A DNA stretch of 64,000 nucleotides, from NCBI RefSeq assembly GCF_020991005.1, contig NZ_JAJLLW010000005.1, positions 1 through 64,000 on the forward strand, given 5' to 3'. The translations under genes and the position numbers were made by a program. The notes under the pieces were generated by a model, which saw nothing but the letters and a program-made list of their open reading frames with translations, was not told the origin of the DNA and searched no databases. How positions within the stretch are numbered: the first letter of the stretch is position 1; each line of letters begins with the position of its first letter. This document shows positions 17,844 to 26,868 of the stretch, piece by piece. This stretch comes from Halomonas sp. CUBES01. GTDB lineage: Bacteria; Pseudomonadota; Gammaproteobacteria; Pseudomonadales; Halomonadaceae.

Positions 17844-20800
17844 TTAGCGTGGACACCAGCGTAAGTCCAGCGTGCAGGGCAGCTCTAGGCTGGGTATTTC
17901 CGTCGGCGGTACCTGGGTGCCATGCCGGTGCCCGCTATCGCTGAAGCGGCCCAGGCGCCTTGCTTCTGCCTCGAAGGCGTTCACCGGGAAAGTGTCAAAA
18001 TTGCGCCCGGTGGGGTGCACCACATGATAGGTGCAACCTGCTACAGAACGCTGGTTCCAGGTATCGACCACGTCAAAAACCAGCGGTGCGTGGACGGGAA
18101 TCTGTGGGTGCAGCGCCGACGGCGGCTGCCAGGCCCGGTAGCGTACCCCAGCTACCGCCTCACCATTACGCCCGGTGGCGGCGAGCGGTACCCGACGCCC
18201 GTTGCAGGTGACGATATAGCGGTCGCCGCTCATGCCGTTCACCTTGACCTCCAGGCGCTCGACCGAGGAGTCCACGTAGCGTGCGGTGCCTCCGGCAGAA
18301 GCTTCCTCTCCCAGCACGTGCCAGGGTTCGATGGCCTGACGCAGCTCGATATCCAGCATGGGGGTGTGCAGCCGTCCATGCACCGGGAAGCGGAACTCGA
18401 GAAACGGCGCAAACCAGGCCAGGTCGAAATCAAACCCATGATGACGCAGGTCGTCAAGGACGTCGTTCAGGTCTTCCCACAGGTAATACGGCAGCATCCA
18501 GCGATCCTGCAGAGCGCTGCCCCAGCGCACCGGTTTGGCCCGGTAGGGCGTTTTCCAGCAGCGGGCGACGAGTGCTCGAATCAGCAGCATCTGCATCAGT
18601 CCCATGCGCGCGTGTGGCGGCATTTCAAAGCCGCGAAGCTTAAGAAGCCCCAAACGGCCGCTATCGCTGTCCGGCGAGTAGAGCTTGTCGATACAGAACT
18701 CGGCGCGGTGGGTGTTGCCGGTAAGGTCGGTGAGCAGGTGGCGCAGCAGCCGATCCACCAGCCACGGCTGTACGACCTCGCCCTGGGGTATCTGCTGGAG
18801 AGCGATTTCCAGCTCGTAAAGCGCTTCGTGGCGGGCTTCATCCACGCGCGGTGCCTGGCTGGTGGGGCCGATGAACAGACCCGAAAACAGGTACGAAAGG
18901 CTGGGGTGGTGCTGCCAGTAGGTGACCAGGCTGGCAAGCAGATCCGGGCGGCGCAGGAACGGCGAATCTTCCGGTGTCACGCCGCCCAGGGTGACGTGGT
19001 TGCCGCCGCCGGTTCCCGTGTGGCGGCCGTCGAGCATAAACTTCTCGGTGCCCAGGCGCGCCTGTCGGGCCTCGTCGTAAAGCCGCTCGGTCTGCGCCAC
19101 CAGGGTTTTCCAGCTGGCCGCCGGCATGATGTTGACTTCGATTACGCCGGGATCGGGGGTGATCATGAAGCTGTCCAGGCGCGGGTCGCGGGGCGGTGGA
19201 TAGCCTTCGAGCATCACCGGGCAGCCAAGCTCGCGGGCGCACGTCTCGATGCTGCTGAGCAGATCCAGGTAGTGTTCAAGCTGGGTCAGCGGCGGCAGAA
19301 AGATGTGTAAACGCCCGTCCCGGGGCTCCACGCACAGACTGGTGTGGATCACCTTGTGGTCGCGGTCGTTCTCGGCGCTGGGTTGCTGCTGAACGGCTTC
19401 GCCTTCGGGATGACTCGAGCTTGGGTGCAGGCTTTGACCGTGGCGCTCGGCGCCGGTCAGGCGGGACTGCTCGTCCGGGTCGGCCCATGGCAGCGCCGAC
19501 AGCGGCAGTCGCAGTCCCATGGGTGAGTCACCGGGGACGAGATACAGGTGGTCGCGCTTCAGCGGCCAGTGGCCGCTTTCCCAGCGGTGGGACTGCACAG
19601 TCGAATGGCGTAGCGGCAGGGCGTAGCCCACCGTCGCGCCCAGATCCTGCTCCAGCAGCCGGGCGAGTCGGCGTCGCTCGGCGTCATCTTTCAGATCCGC
19701 GTCGCGGGGGGCGACGCTCACCGGCAGGGTCTGCTCCTTCCACAGGTAGTAGTAGAGGTCTTCATAGGCGGGAATCCAGTGGCGTTCGGCCACCCCCAGC
19801 CGTTCGCTCAGCGCCAGGGTGAAGCGCTGGGCCATGGCGTCGTCGACCACCACCCTGGGCGCGCCGTCCAAGCAGGCGAGCCAATGCGGGTCGCGCCATA
19901 GCGGCACGCCGTCCTTGCGCCAGTAGCAGGCAAGTTCCCAGTGCGGCAGCGGCTCACCGGGGTACCATTTGCCCTGCTGCTGCTGAATGACGCTGCCCGG
20001 CGCAAAGCTGGCTTGCAGGCGTGTCAGCAACACCTCGGCGCGTTCGCGCTTGTGCTCGCCCAGGGCCTCGGTGTTCCACTCGGGGCTCTCCATATCGTCG
20101 ACCGACACAAAGGTGGGCTCGCCGCCCATGGTCAGGCGCACGTCCTGCTGGTTGAGCTCGCTATCCACCTGGTCGCCCAGCTGAAGGATCTGCTGCCACG
20201 CCTGGTCGCTGTAGGGCTTGGTCACGCGCGGGTCTTCGTGGAGGCGCTCGACGCGCATTTCCACATCGAACTCGACCTCGCACTTCTCTGAAGCGCCGGT
20301 AATCGCGGCGGCGCTGCCGGTGGTCGGCGTGGCGGCCAGGGGGATATGGCCCTCGCCGGCAAACAGGCCTGAGGTCGGGTCGAGCCCCACCCAGCCCGCG
20401 CCGGGCAGGAAGACTTCGGTCCAGGCGTGGAGATCGGTGAAATCCACATCGGTGCCGCTCGGGCCATCCAGTGCCTTGATGTCGGGGGTCAACTGGATCA
20501 GGTAACCGGAGACAAAGCGCGCCGCCAGCCCCAGATGGCGCAGTATTTGAACCATGAGCCAGGCGCTGTCGCGACACGAGCCCCTACCCAGGGTCAGGGT
20601 TTCCTCGCAGCTCTGCACGCCGGGCTCCATGCGCACCAGGTAGCTGATGTCGTGCTGTAAACGCTGGTTGATGGCCACCAGAAAGTCGACGCTGGTGGTC
20701 GGCTCCATGGATACGTCCTCGAGCCACGCCATCAGGCGTGGCCCGGCCTCGGTAACGTCCAGGTAAGGACCGAGTTCAGTGCGCAGCGCGTCGGGATAGG

Positions 20801-21113
20801 TAAAAGGGATGGTCTGGGCGATGTCGTCCAGGAAAAAATCAAACGGGTTGATCACCGTCATCGGCGCGATGAGCTCAACGGCAATGATCAGTTCGCGCCG
20901 TGGTTCGGGGAAAACGATTCGCGCGTTGAAGTTGCCAAACGGATCCTGCTGCCAGTTTACAAAGTGATCGTCACCGGAAATGTTGAGCGAGTAGGCCTCG
21001 ATATGGGTGCGGCAGTGGGGTGCCGGACGAAGACGGACCACATGCGGTGATAAGCGTACCGGCCGGTCAAAGCGGTAGGTCGTCTGGTGGTACAAGGCAA
21101 CGCGAATGGTCAT
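17844..21113 (-). CDS. transglutaminase-DUF2126 (putative amidoligase) protein
   Basis: A 1089-aa two-part enzyme. Residues 1 to about 280 are a transglutaminase module with Cys in GRGSCRDSAW (near 178), His in TDLHAWTEVF (near 228) and Asp in GLDPTSGLF (near 243). The remainder is DUF2126, described in Pfam as a putative amidoligase; it contains MLDGRHTGTGGGNHVTLGG and LRPF-like core segments. The predicted role is forming and/or crosslinking amide bonds on a small peptide or protein. It is the first gene of a three-gene minus-strand operon behind a sigma-54-type promoter at 21172-21187. Confidence 0.9.
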   Translation of the reverse strand: MTIRVALYHQTTYRFDRPVRLSPHVVRLRPAPHCRTHIEAYSLNISGDDHFVNWQQDPFGNFNARIVFPEPRRELIIAVELIAPMTVINPFDFFLDDIAQTIPFTYPDALRTELGPYLDVTEAGPRLMAWLEDVSMEPTTSVDFLVAINQRLQHDISYLVRMEPGVQSCEETLTLGRGSCRDSAWLMVQILRHLGLAARFVSGYLIQLTPDIKALDGPSGTDVDFTDLHAWTEVFLPGAGWVGLDPTSGLFAGEGHIPLAATPTTGSAAAITGASEKCEVEFDVEMRVERLHEDPRVTKPYSDQAWQQILQLGDQVDSELNQQDVRLTMGGEPTFVSVDDMESPEWNTEALGEHKRERAEVLLTRLQASFAPGSVIQQQQGKWYPGEPLPHWELACYWRKDGVPLWRDPHWLACLDGAPRVVVDDAMAQRFTLALSERLGVAERHWIPAYEDLYYYLWKEQTLPVSVAPRDADLKDDAERRRLARLLEQDLGATVGYALPLRHSTVQSHRWESGHWPLKRDHLYLVPGDSPMGLRLPLSALPWADPDEQSRLTGAERHGQSLHPSSSHPEGEAVQQQPSAENDRDHKVIHTSLCVEPRDGRLHIFLPPLTQLEHYLDLLSSIETCARELGCPVMLEGYPPPRDPRLDSFMITPDPGVIEVNIMPAASWKTLVAQTERLYDEARQARLGTEKFMLDGRHTGTGGGNHVTLGGVTPEDSPFLRRPDLLASLVTYWQHHPSLSYLFSGLFIGPTSQAPRVDEARHEALYELEIALQQIPQGEVVQPWLVDRLLRHLLTDLTGNTHRAEFCIDKLYSPDSDSGRLGLLKLRGFEMPPHARMGLMQMLLIRALVARCWKTPYRAKPVRWGSALQDRWMLPYYLWEDLNDVLDDLRHHGFDFDLAWFAPFLEFRFPVHGRLHTPMLDIELRQAIEPWHVLGEEASAGGTARYVDSSVERLEVKVNGMSGDRYIVTCNGRRVPLAATGRNGEAVAGVRYRAWQPPSALHPQIPVHAPLVFDVVDTWNQRSVAGCTYHVVHPTGRNFDTFPVNAFEAEARRLGRFSDSGHRHGTQVPPTEIPSLELPCTLDLRWCPR

Positions 21114-21171
21114 AAGCCACCCTCATGAAAGCCGGAATCAACCGAAAGCCGGTCAATGATAGGTTATTACT

Positions 21172-21187
21172 CGCAAGTATCGTTCCA
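21172..21187 (-). promoter_or_regulatory. sigma-54-type promoter for the DUF2126 operon
   Basis: On the minus strand TGGAACGATACTTGC has GG and GC exactly 10 nt apart and matches TGGCACG-N4-TTGC with one change. Transcription would start about 45-50 nt before the DUF2126 ATG at 21113. NtrC-like half sites lie 65-100 bp upstream. Confidence 0.6.
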
Positions 21188-21250
21188 GTTTTACTTTTTT
21201 GCAGCTGTCATTGCCGTTAAGCCGTTTAAGTAAGGTGTAAAACGATTTTT

Positions 21251-21287
21251 GCACCACAAAGAAGCGAGTTATGCACTGCCATAGAGC
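21251..21287. promoter_or_regulatory. NtrC-like enhancer half-sites between divergent sigma-54 promoters
   Basis: GCACCACAAAGAAGC (21251-21265) and GCACTGCCATAGAGC (21273-21287) both start with the GCAC half of the NtrC consensus GCACC-N5-GGTGC. The second matches its own dyad with one mismatch; the first is weaker. They sit midway between the two promoters, the expected place for an enhancer-binding protein. The regulator is inferred. Confidence 0.35.
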
Positions 21288-21365
21288 GCTATTTGAATAA
21301 ACCGGCGGGATAAATGATGACATTTAAAGCGTGTAGCTAATCGAGCGTTGAAAAAGCGCAAAAGA

Positions 21366-21381
21366 TGGTATGTATTTTGCT
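21366..21381 (+). promoter_or_regulatory. sigma-54-type promoter for the CP-ATP-grasp/alpha-E operon
   Basis: TGGTATGTATTTTGCT has GG and GC separated by exactly 10 nt and fits TGGYAYG-N4-TTGCW. It predicts a start near 21392 and a ~75-nt leader before the ATG at 21467. An in-frame ATG at 21365 lies upstream of this start and so cannot be translated from it. Confidence 0.65.
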
Positions 21382-21466
21382 CGGTTTATTTACCGTCTTT
21401 TGGCAAGACCTGCTTAAACTAAGTATCAGGCAGATGCCGTCCTTCCCCTGCGCCAGGAGAGCGCCC

Positions 21467-22951
21467 ATGAGCCAAGTGAATTGGAATAACTATGCGTGCC
21501 GCGATTATTACGATGAACTGATGGCGTCACCCGGTAACCCCCGCGCGTCGGCAGGCGAGCTTTGCAACATGCTGGCGCGGTTCAGTGCCGATGAGCTGGC
21601 CGAGCGTAAAACCGCTGCTGAAATCGCCATTCGCACCATGGGCATCACCTTCACGGTGTATTCGGAAGGCGCCATGATCGATCGCGCCTGGCCGTTCGAT
21701 ATTGTGCCGCGCATTATTCCCGCCCATGAATGGCGCAAGACCGAGGCGGGATTAAAACAGCGCGTTCAGGCACTCAACTTGTTTATCGACGATCTTTACC
21801 ACGAGCAGAAAGTGGTCAAGGACGGGGTGTTGCCTGCCGAAGTGCTGGCGCAGTCGGTCAACTTCCGTCCTCAGTGCGTGGGTATCAACCCGCCCCATGG
21901 GGTCTGGGCGCATATTTGCGGCTCCGACCTGGTGCGTGGCGGCGATGGCACCTTGTATGTGCTGGAAGACAACCTGCGTATCCCCTCCGGCGTTTCCTAC
22001 ATGCTGGAAAACCGCAACGTGACCAAGCGAGTGCTGCCGGAGCTGTTTGCCACCGGCAAGATTTTGCCCGTGGATGATTACGTGGCCCAGCTTTACGACA
22101 TGCTGGCGGCGATGTCGCCGCGCCCGGGGGACGAGCCACAGGTTGTTGTACTCACCCCGGGGATCTACAACTCGGCTTACTTCGAGCACGCCTATCTGGC
22201 TCAGCAGATGGGGGTCGAGCTGGTGCAGGGCAGCGACCTGCTGGTGGATGACGATGACGTTGTATTCATGCGCACCGTGGAAGGGTTGCGACGGGTGGAC
22301 GTGATTTACCGACGGGTTGACGACGAGTTTCTCGACCCTGAAGCTTTCAACCCCAGCTCCATGCTGGGCGTGGCGGGCCTGATGCGCGCCTGGCGGTCGG
22401 GTAAGGTGGCCTTGGCCAACGCACCCGGTGCGGGGGTCGCCGACGACAAAGTGGTTTACGCCTTTGTGCCCGAGTTGATTCGCTACTACCTGGGCGAAGA
22501 GCCGCTATTGCCCAACGTGCCCAGCTATTTGTGCATGTTTGAAGAGGATCGCAAGTATGTGCTCGAGCACCTGGATGAGCTGGTCGTGAAGCCGGCCAAC
22601 GAATCCGGTGGCTACGGCATGCTGATTGGCCCGCGCTCGACCAAGGAGACCCGCGACCATTTCGCCGAGTTGATCAACGCCAATCCGCGTAACTACATGG
22701 CCCAGCCAACGCTTGCGCTGTCGACGACGCCGACCCTTGCCAACGGCCTGCCGCAGCCCCGCCATGTCGACCTGCGTCCGTTTATTCTTTCCGGCCCCGA
22801 GACCCATGTGACCACCGGGGGGTTGACCCGTGTGGCCCTGGTGGAAGGCTCGCTAGTGGTCAATTCTTCACAAGGGGGCGGCAGCAAGGACACCTGGATT
22901 GTCGAGACCGAGGATCACCCCGCGGCCGCCGCTGAGCGGACAGGAGCCTAG
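21467..22951 (+). CDS. circularly permuted type 2 ATP-grasp protein
   Basis: A 494-aa putative amide-bond ligase. The ATP-binding lysine segment is intact (ELVVKPANESGGYGM near residue 370), as are LTPGIYNSAYFEHAYLAQQM and the C-terminal SQGGGSKDTW. ATG 21467 is preceded by CAGGAGA and matches the family N-terminus; ATG 21365 lies inside the predicted promoter. The alpha-E gene follows 3 bp later. Iyer and Aravind's genome-context work on amidoligases placed such ATP-grasp/alpha-E/transglutaminase sets in peptide tagging or synthesis. The substrate is unknown. Confidence 0.92.
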   Translation: MSQVNWNNYACRDYYDELMASPGNPRASAGELCNMLARFSADELAERKTAAEIAIRTMGITFTVYSEGAMIDRAWPFDIVPRIIPAHEWRKTEAGLKQRVQALNLFIDDLYHEQKVVKDGVLPAEVLAQSVNFRPQCVGINPPHGVWAHICGSDLVRGGDGTLYVLEDNLRIPSGVSYMLENRNVTKRVLPELFATGKILPVDDYVAQLYDMLAAMSPRPGDEPQVVVLTPGIYNSAYFEHAYLAQQMGVELVQGSDLLVDDDDVVFMRTVEGLRRVDVIYRRVDDEFLDPEAFNPSSMLGVAGLMRAWRSGKVALANAPGAGVADDKVVYAFVPELIRYYLGEEPLLPNVPSYLCMFEEDRKYVLEHLDELVVKPANESGGYGMLIGPRSTKETRDHFAELINANPRNYMAQPTLALSTTPTLANGLPQPRHVDLRPFILSGPETHVTTGGLTRVALVEGSLVVNSSQGGGSKDTWIVETEDHPAAAAERTGA

Positions 22952-22954
22952 CCC

Positions 22955-23959
22955 ATGCTGTCACGCGTCGCAGAGAACCTTTACTGGATGGCCCGTTATA
23001 TCGAACGCGCCGAAGACACCGCGCGGTTACTGAGCGTGAACAGCCACCTGATGCTGGATTTGCCCCGGCATCTGCCGCTTGGCTGGGGGCCGCTGATTGA
23101 AATGACCGGCACGCTCGAGGCGTTCAGGGAGCGCCATGGCGACTTTGACGAGCGTAGCGTGGTGCACTTCTTGTGCGCCGATACCCAAAGTGGCAGCTCG
23201 ATTCTTTCCGCCCTGGCCAGCGCCCGTGAAAACCTGCGCACCACCCGGGATGTGGTGCCCCGCGAGATCTGGGAAGAGGTCAACCAGCTCTACCTGAGCG
23301 TTGCCGACCAGGCCGAGAACGGCGTCAGCCCACGGCGCCGGGATGCCTTTTTGAAAAGCGTCATTCGTGGCTGCCAGACCTTGACCGGGTTGATCGAAGG
23401 CACCTTGAGCCACGGTCCGGCGCGTACGTTTATTGAGTTGGGGCGCCAACTGGAGCGGGTCGACATGACCACGCGGATTGTCGACGTGCGCTCGGCGAGC
23501 CTGCTGCCGCAAAACCCTGAAGAACTGCTGCCGTTTGAAAACCTGCAGTGGATGAGCGTGCTGAAGTCGCTGACCGCTTACCAGATGTATCGGCAGCAGG
23601 TGCGCCTGCGCGTTCGCGGCCCCGATGTGCTGCGCTTTCTGCTTCAGGATCCCAACCTGCCGCGTTCTATTGCCTGTAGCCTGGAAACCCTGGGTCACGA
23701 GCTGCAGTTATTGCCCAGGCAGGATCGCGTTGCTGCCACCGTCTCGCTGGTTAGAGCGGATGTGGTGGATGCCGATATTCAGGCGCTGGCCCACTCGCCG
23801 AGCAAGCTGCACGCCTTTGTCGACGAGCTGCAGATTGGCTTTGCCGCGATTCACGACACCCTGAGTGCCACCTATTTTGTCAGCGCCGACAGCATTCCCC
23901 ATGTGACCCAGCGGCAAACCCAGAGTCATGCAGGTGATCAGGATATCGACGACGACTGA
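22955..23959 (+). CDS. alpha-E domain-containing protein
   Basis: A 334-aa all-helical protein of the DUF403/alpha-E family, recognised by its opening LSRVAENLYWMARYIERAED and by ARTFIELGRQLERVDMTTRI near residue 160. Its function is unknown, but it is nearly always coded next to, or fused with, a CP-ATP-grasp enzyme, as it is here (3-bp gap) and in the fusion at 15358. The last ~20 residues are acidic. It probably acts as a partner or carrier in the amidoligase reaction. It converges on the metallopeptidase gene with 12 bp between stops. Confidence 0.92.
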   Translation: MLSRVAENLYWMARYIERAEDTARLLSVNSHLMLDLPRHLPLGWGPLIEMTGTLEAFRERHGDFDERSVVHFLCADTQSGSSILSALASARENLRTTRDVVPREIWEEVNQLYLSVADQAENGVSPRRRDAFLKSVIRGCQTLTGLIEGTLSHGPARTFIELGRQLERVDMTTRIVDVRSASLLPQNPEELLPFENLQWMSVLKSLTAYQMYRQQVRLRVRGPDVLRFLLQDPNLPRSIACSLETLGHELQLLPRQDRVAATVSLVRADVVDADIQALAHSPSKLHAFVDELQIGFAAIHDTLSATYFVSADSIPHVTQRQTQSHAGDQDIDDD

Positions 23960-23971
23960 CCGTCATTCATC

Positions 23972-25030
23972 TTAACCCTCGAGGCTGCGCGGAGCGTTGC
24001 GGATGAGCTCATGCAGATACGCGAGCTTGTCGCGCACCGCCGGGGCCATCACACCGGGTGCCAGATCCAGCAGCCCCATGTCGCGGTTGAGTTCATTGAC
24101 CGCCATGCCTACCTGGTGGAAGGCCTGCAGCATGCCGTCCAGCGAGCCATCGTACTCGGCGCGGGAAAGCCCCATGTGCATGGCGGTATCCAGCACCGCC
24201 ACCATATCCAGGTAGAACGCAAAGGTTTCGGCAAAGTCTTCCCACGGGTGCATGGCGGCATACGCCGAGATGAAGTGTATCGACCAGTCGGCGGGCGCGC
24301 CCTGCTGGTAGTAGTGTTCCAGCGCCTCCGCATAGCTGGGGTGGTGGTGGTCGCCAAACACTCGCCGACAGGCTTCCTCGTCACGCGCCTTGACCAGCAA
24401 ATCCCAGTAGTAGTGGCCGACTTCATGGCGAAAGTGACCGATCAAGGTGCGGTGAGATTCGTTCATGTCGACCCGCAGGCGCTCCCGTTCAACGTCGTCG
24501 GCTTCCTTGACGTTGATGGTGATATGGCCGTTGGCGTGCCCGGTATAGACTTTTTCCTGGCTGGCGGTTGAGCGCCATAGCCCCTGGTCGGGGAGTGCGT
24601 CGGCCATGAACGAGAAGCTGAGCGGCACGCGGATGGCATCACCGTGGGTGCCGTGGGGGAGGCCCAGCACATCCAAGGTGTGAAATAGCCGGCGCTTGGC
24701 GGCTTCGAGCGCTGCCCAGCGCGCGCGATTACCCTCGATCGCCAGATCCGGTATCACCGCGTTATAGCGACAGCAGTCGCACAATGTATCGGCATGCCCG
24801 TCGTTCATGACCACCATCCGGTTGCAGACATTGGCGAATGCGTAGTTGTGACACTTCATCAGGTCAGTGGCGCAGCCAGGGTGGGTGCAGCGATACCCGC
24901 CCTTGGGCAATGTTTCCAGCGCCACGATGTTGGCACACGTCGGGCACCAGCCAACCTCGGACCGGCAGCCAAGGCAGTGGGTGTTTTCAAAAAAAAGCGG
25001 GTTGCCACAGCGGCAGCTGAACGTCTGCAT
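23972..25030 (-). CDS. zinc-ribbon metallopeptidase (COG4307-like)
   Basis: A 352-aa predicted zincin protease. The N-terminus is a zinc ribbon with Cys pairs in SCRCGNP, HCLGC and WCPTC, and further cysteines follow at CTHPGC and CDCC. The catalytic motif is HEVGHYYW (HExxH) near residue 200, with a likely third ligand in PWEDFAETF about 60 residues later. Start 25030 has GGAGACC upstream and begins directly at the ribbon. It converges on the alpha-E gene, and by context may process a product of the amidoligase cluster; that is inference. Confidence 0.85.
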   Translation of the reverse strand: MQTFSCRCGNPLFFENTHCLGCRSEVGWCPTCANIVALETLPKGGYRCTHPGCATDLMKCHNYAFANVCNRMVVMNDGHADTLCDCCRYNAVIPDLAIEGNRARWAALEAAKRRLFHTLDVLGLPHGTHGDAIRVPLSFSFMADALPDQGLWRSTASQEKVYTGHANGHITINVKEADDVERERLRVDMNESHRTLIGHFRHEVGHYYWDLLVKARDEEACRRVFGDHHHPSYAEALEHYYQQGAPADWSIHFISAYAAMHPWEDFAETFAFYLDMVAVLDTAMHMGLSRAEYDGSLDGMLQAFHQVGMAVNELNRDMGLLDLAPGVMAPAVRDKLAYLHELIRNAPRSLEG

Positions 25031-25181
25031 GAAGGTCTCCTGGGGGCGAGTCGCAGCGCGCTTCATTAAGGTTCATTGGCGCGGAGACGCGATGATTGCT
25101 CCAGCATAGCGAGATCCGCGCAGCCATGAAAAGGCTAATTGACGCCGCGCCCCAGATTCTGTTTACTCGTGCTATGGCTAA

Positions 25182-25197
25182 TTGACGTTTACGTTAA
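25182..25197. promoter_or_regulatory. near-palindromic LiuR-like operator upstream of mmsA
   Basis: TTGACGTTTACGTTAA is an inverted repeat (TTGACGT / ACGTTAA) with one mismatch. It resembles the TTnACGT-N2-ACGTnAA sites of LiuR-type MerR regulators of branched-chain amino acid breakdown. It lies about 107 bp before the mmsA start. A direct repeat GGCTAATTGACG occurs at 25133-25144 and 25176-25187. The regulator is not in the window. Confidence 0.35.
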
Positions 25198-25303
25198 CTT
25201 TCTTTGGTTCGCGGTCGAGCGTGCTGTGACGTCCGTTCACCACGCATGCCGCCACGATCCAGGCAAGCGCCCATCCCGACACAATGACAACAGGAGCCAA
25301 GCC

Positions 25304-26803
25304 ATGCCCGTTCGCGAAATCCCCATGTATATCGATGGTAAGCCCGTCACGTCGCAAAGCCAGGCGTGGCGCGACGTGGTGAACCCGGCCACCCAGGACG
25401 TCGTCGCCCGCGTGCCGTTCTGTACCGCCGACGAAGTCGAGCGCGCCGTGGCCAGCGCCAAAACGGCCTTCAAGGAATGGCGCAAGGTACCGCTGGGCAA
25501 GCGCATGCGCATCATGCTCAAGCTGCAGGCGCTGATTCGCGAGCACACGCCCGAGCTGGCGGCGCTGATTACCGAGGAGCACGGCAAGACGCTGCCGGAT
25601 GCCGAAGGTGAGGTGGGGCGCGGGCTGGAAGTGGTGGAACATGCCTGCTCGATCACTTCGCTGCAGCTTGGCGAGCTGGCCGATAATGCCGCCAACGAAG
25701 TCGACGTGTATACCATGCACCAGCCGCTGGGCGTCGGGGCGGGCATTACCGCTTTCAACTTCCCGATCATGCTGCCGTGTTTCATGTTCCCGCTGGCCAT
25801 TGCCACCGGCAATACCTTTGTCCTGAAACCCTCGGAGCAGGATCCAAGCTCGACCATGCGCCTGGTCGAGCTTGCCCATGAAGCGGGTATTCCCGCAGGG
25901 GTATTGAACGTCGTGCACGGCGGCCCTGAGGTGGCCAACCAGATCGCCGACCACCAGGATATCAAGGCACTGTCGTTCATCGGCTCGACCCACGTCGGCT
26001 CGCTGCTCTACAACCGGTCTGCCGCAGCGGGCAAGCGTATGCAGGCGATGATGGGCGCCAAGAACCATTGCGTGGTGATGCCGGACGCCAATCGCAGCCA
26101 GGCCATCGACAGCCTGCTGGGCTCCGCTTTCGGCGCCGCCGGGCAGCGCTGCATGGCCAACTCGGTGGTAGTGCTGGTCGGTGAAGCGCGCGAGTGGCTG
26201 GATGACATCGTCCAGGGCGCGCGGGGCATGACCGTCGGCCCTGGCACCCAGCGCGATGCGGACTTGGGTCCGCTGGTGTCTCCCCAGGCCAAGGAGCGGG
26301 TTGAGCGCTTGATTACTGCGGGCGAAAAAGAAGGCGCCAAGCTGATGGTCGACGGGCGTGGCTGCACGGTGGAGGGTTACCCCGACGGCAACTTTGTGGG
26401 GCCGACACTGTTTGCCGACGTCACCGCAGAGATGACAGTCTATCGCGAGGAAATCTTTGGTCCGGTGCTCTGCGTGGTCAGCGTGGACACTCTGGACGAT
26501 GCCATCGCCTTCATCAACGCCAATCCCAACGGTAACGGCACCTCGATCTTTACCAACTCCGGCTGGGTGGCGCGGCGCTTCGAAACCGACATCGACGTGG
26601 GCCAGATAGGCATCAACGTACCCATCCCGGTGCCGGTCGCCTACTTCAGCTTTACCGGTTCGCGTGGGTCGAAGCTGGGTGACCTGGGGCCGAACGGCAA
26701 GCAGGCGATTGCCTTCTGGACACAAACCAAGACCGTGACCGCCCGCTGGTTCGAGCCGGAGAACGTCTCTAGCGGTATCAACAGCACCATTTCGCTCGGC
26801 TGA
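25304..26803 (+). CDS. mmsA: CoA-acylating methylmalonate-semialdehyde dehydrogenase
   Basis: A 499-aa aldehyde dehydrogenase that converts (methyl)malonate semialdehyde, CoA and NAD+ to propionyl- or acetyl-CoA in valine and inositol breakdown. MmsA traits include ITAFNFPIMLPCFMFPLAIA, the cofactor loop SFIGSTHVG, and catalytic Cys in AAGQRCMANS (near residue 283). ATG 25304 has ACAGGAGCC upstream and starts at the family N-terminus; a 55-codon open extension lies upstream. No valine-pathway partner is adjacent. Confidence 0.92.
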   Translation: MPVREIPMYIDGKPVTSQSQAWRDVVNPATQDVVARVPFCTADEVERAVASAKTAFKEWRKVPLGKRMRIMLKLQALIREHTPELAALITEEHGKTLPDAEGEVGRGLEVVEHACSITSLQLGELADNAANEVDVYTMHQPLGVGAGITAFNFPIMLPCFMFPLAIATGNTFVLKPSEQDPSSTMRLVELAHEAGIPAGVLNVVHGGPEVANQIADHQDIKALSFIGSTHVGSLLYNRSAAAGKRMQAMMGAKNHCVVMPDANRSQAIDSLLGSAFGAAGQRCMANSVVVLVGEAREWLDDIVQGARGMTVGPGTQRDADLGPLVSPQAKERVERLITAGEKEGAKLMVDGRGCTVEGYPDGNFVGPTLFADVTAEMTVYREEIFGPVLCVVSVDTLDDAIAFINANPNGNGTSIFTNSGWVARRFETDIDVGQIGINVPIPVPVAYFSFTGSRGSKLGDLGPNGKQAIAFWTQTKTVTARWFEPENVSSGINSTISLG

Positions 26804-26816
26804 TGGTATCTCGTCG

Positions 26817-26843
26817 CCTCCCCTTAGCCGGATTGAGGGGAGG
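26817..26843. terminator. hairpin between convergent mmsA and hypothetical gene
   Basis: CCTCCCCT (26817-26824) pairs perfectly with AGGGGAGG (26836-26843) around an 11-nt loop. It has no T-run on either strand, so it is a weak terminator candidate serving both convergent genes. Confidence 0.4.
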
Positions 26844-26868
26844 TGCTTGGCAGGCTTTGGGTAACCGC

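Noticed and set aside
17922..19310. 462-codon plus-strand frame opposite DUF2126
   Set aside because: No motif, no ribosome site and typical shadow composition.
21408..21424. TGGCAAGACCTGC as a second sigma-54 promoter
   Set aside because: GG and GC are only 8 nt apart instead of 10, while a correctly spaced element lies at 21366.
25178..26725. 515-codon minus-strand frame opposite mmsA
   Set aside because: Its composition (many His, Arg and Gly codons) is that of a shadow frame in high-GC DNA, and mmsA has full family motifs.
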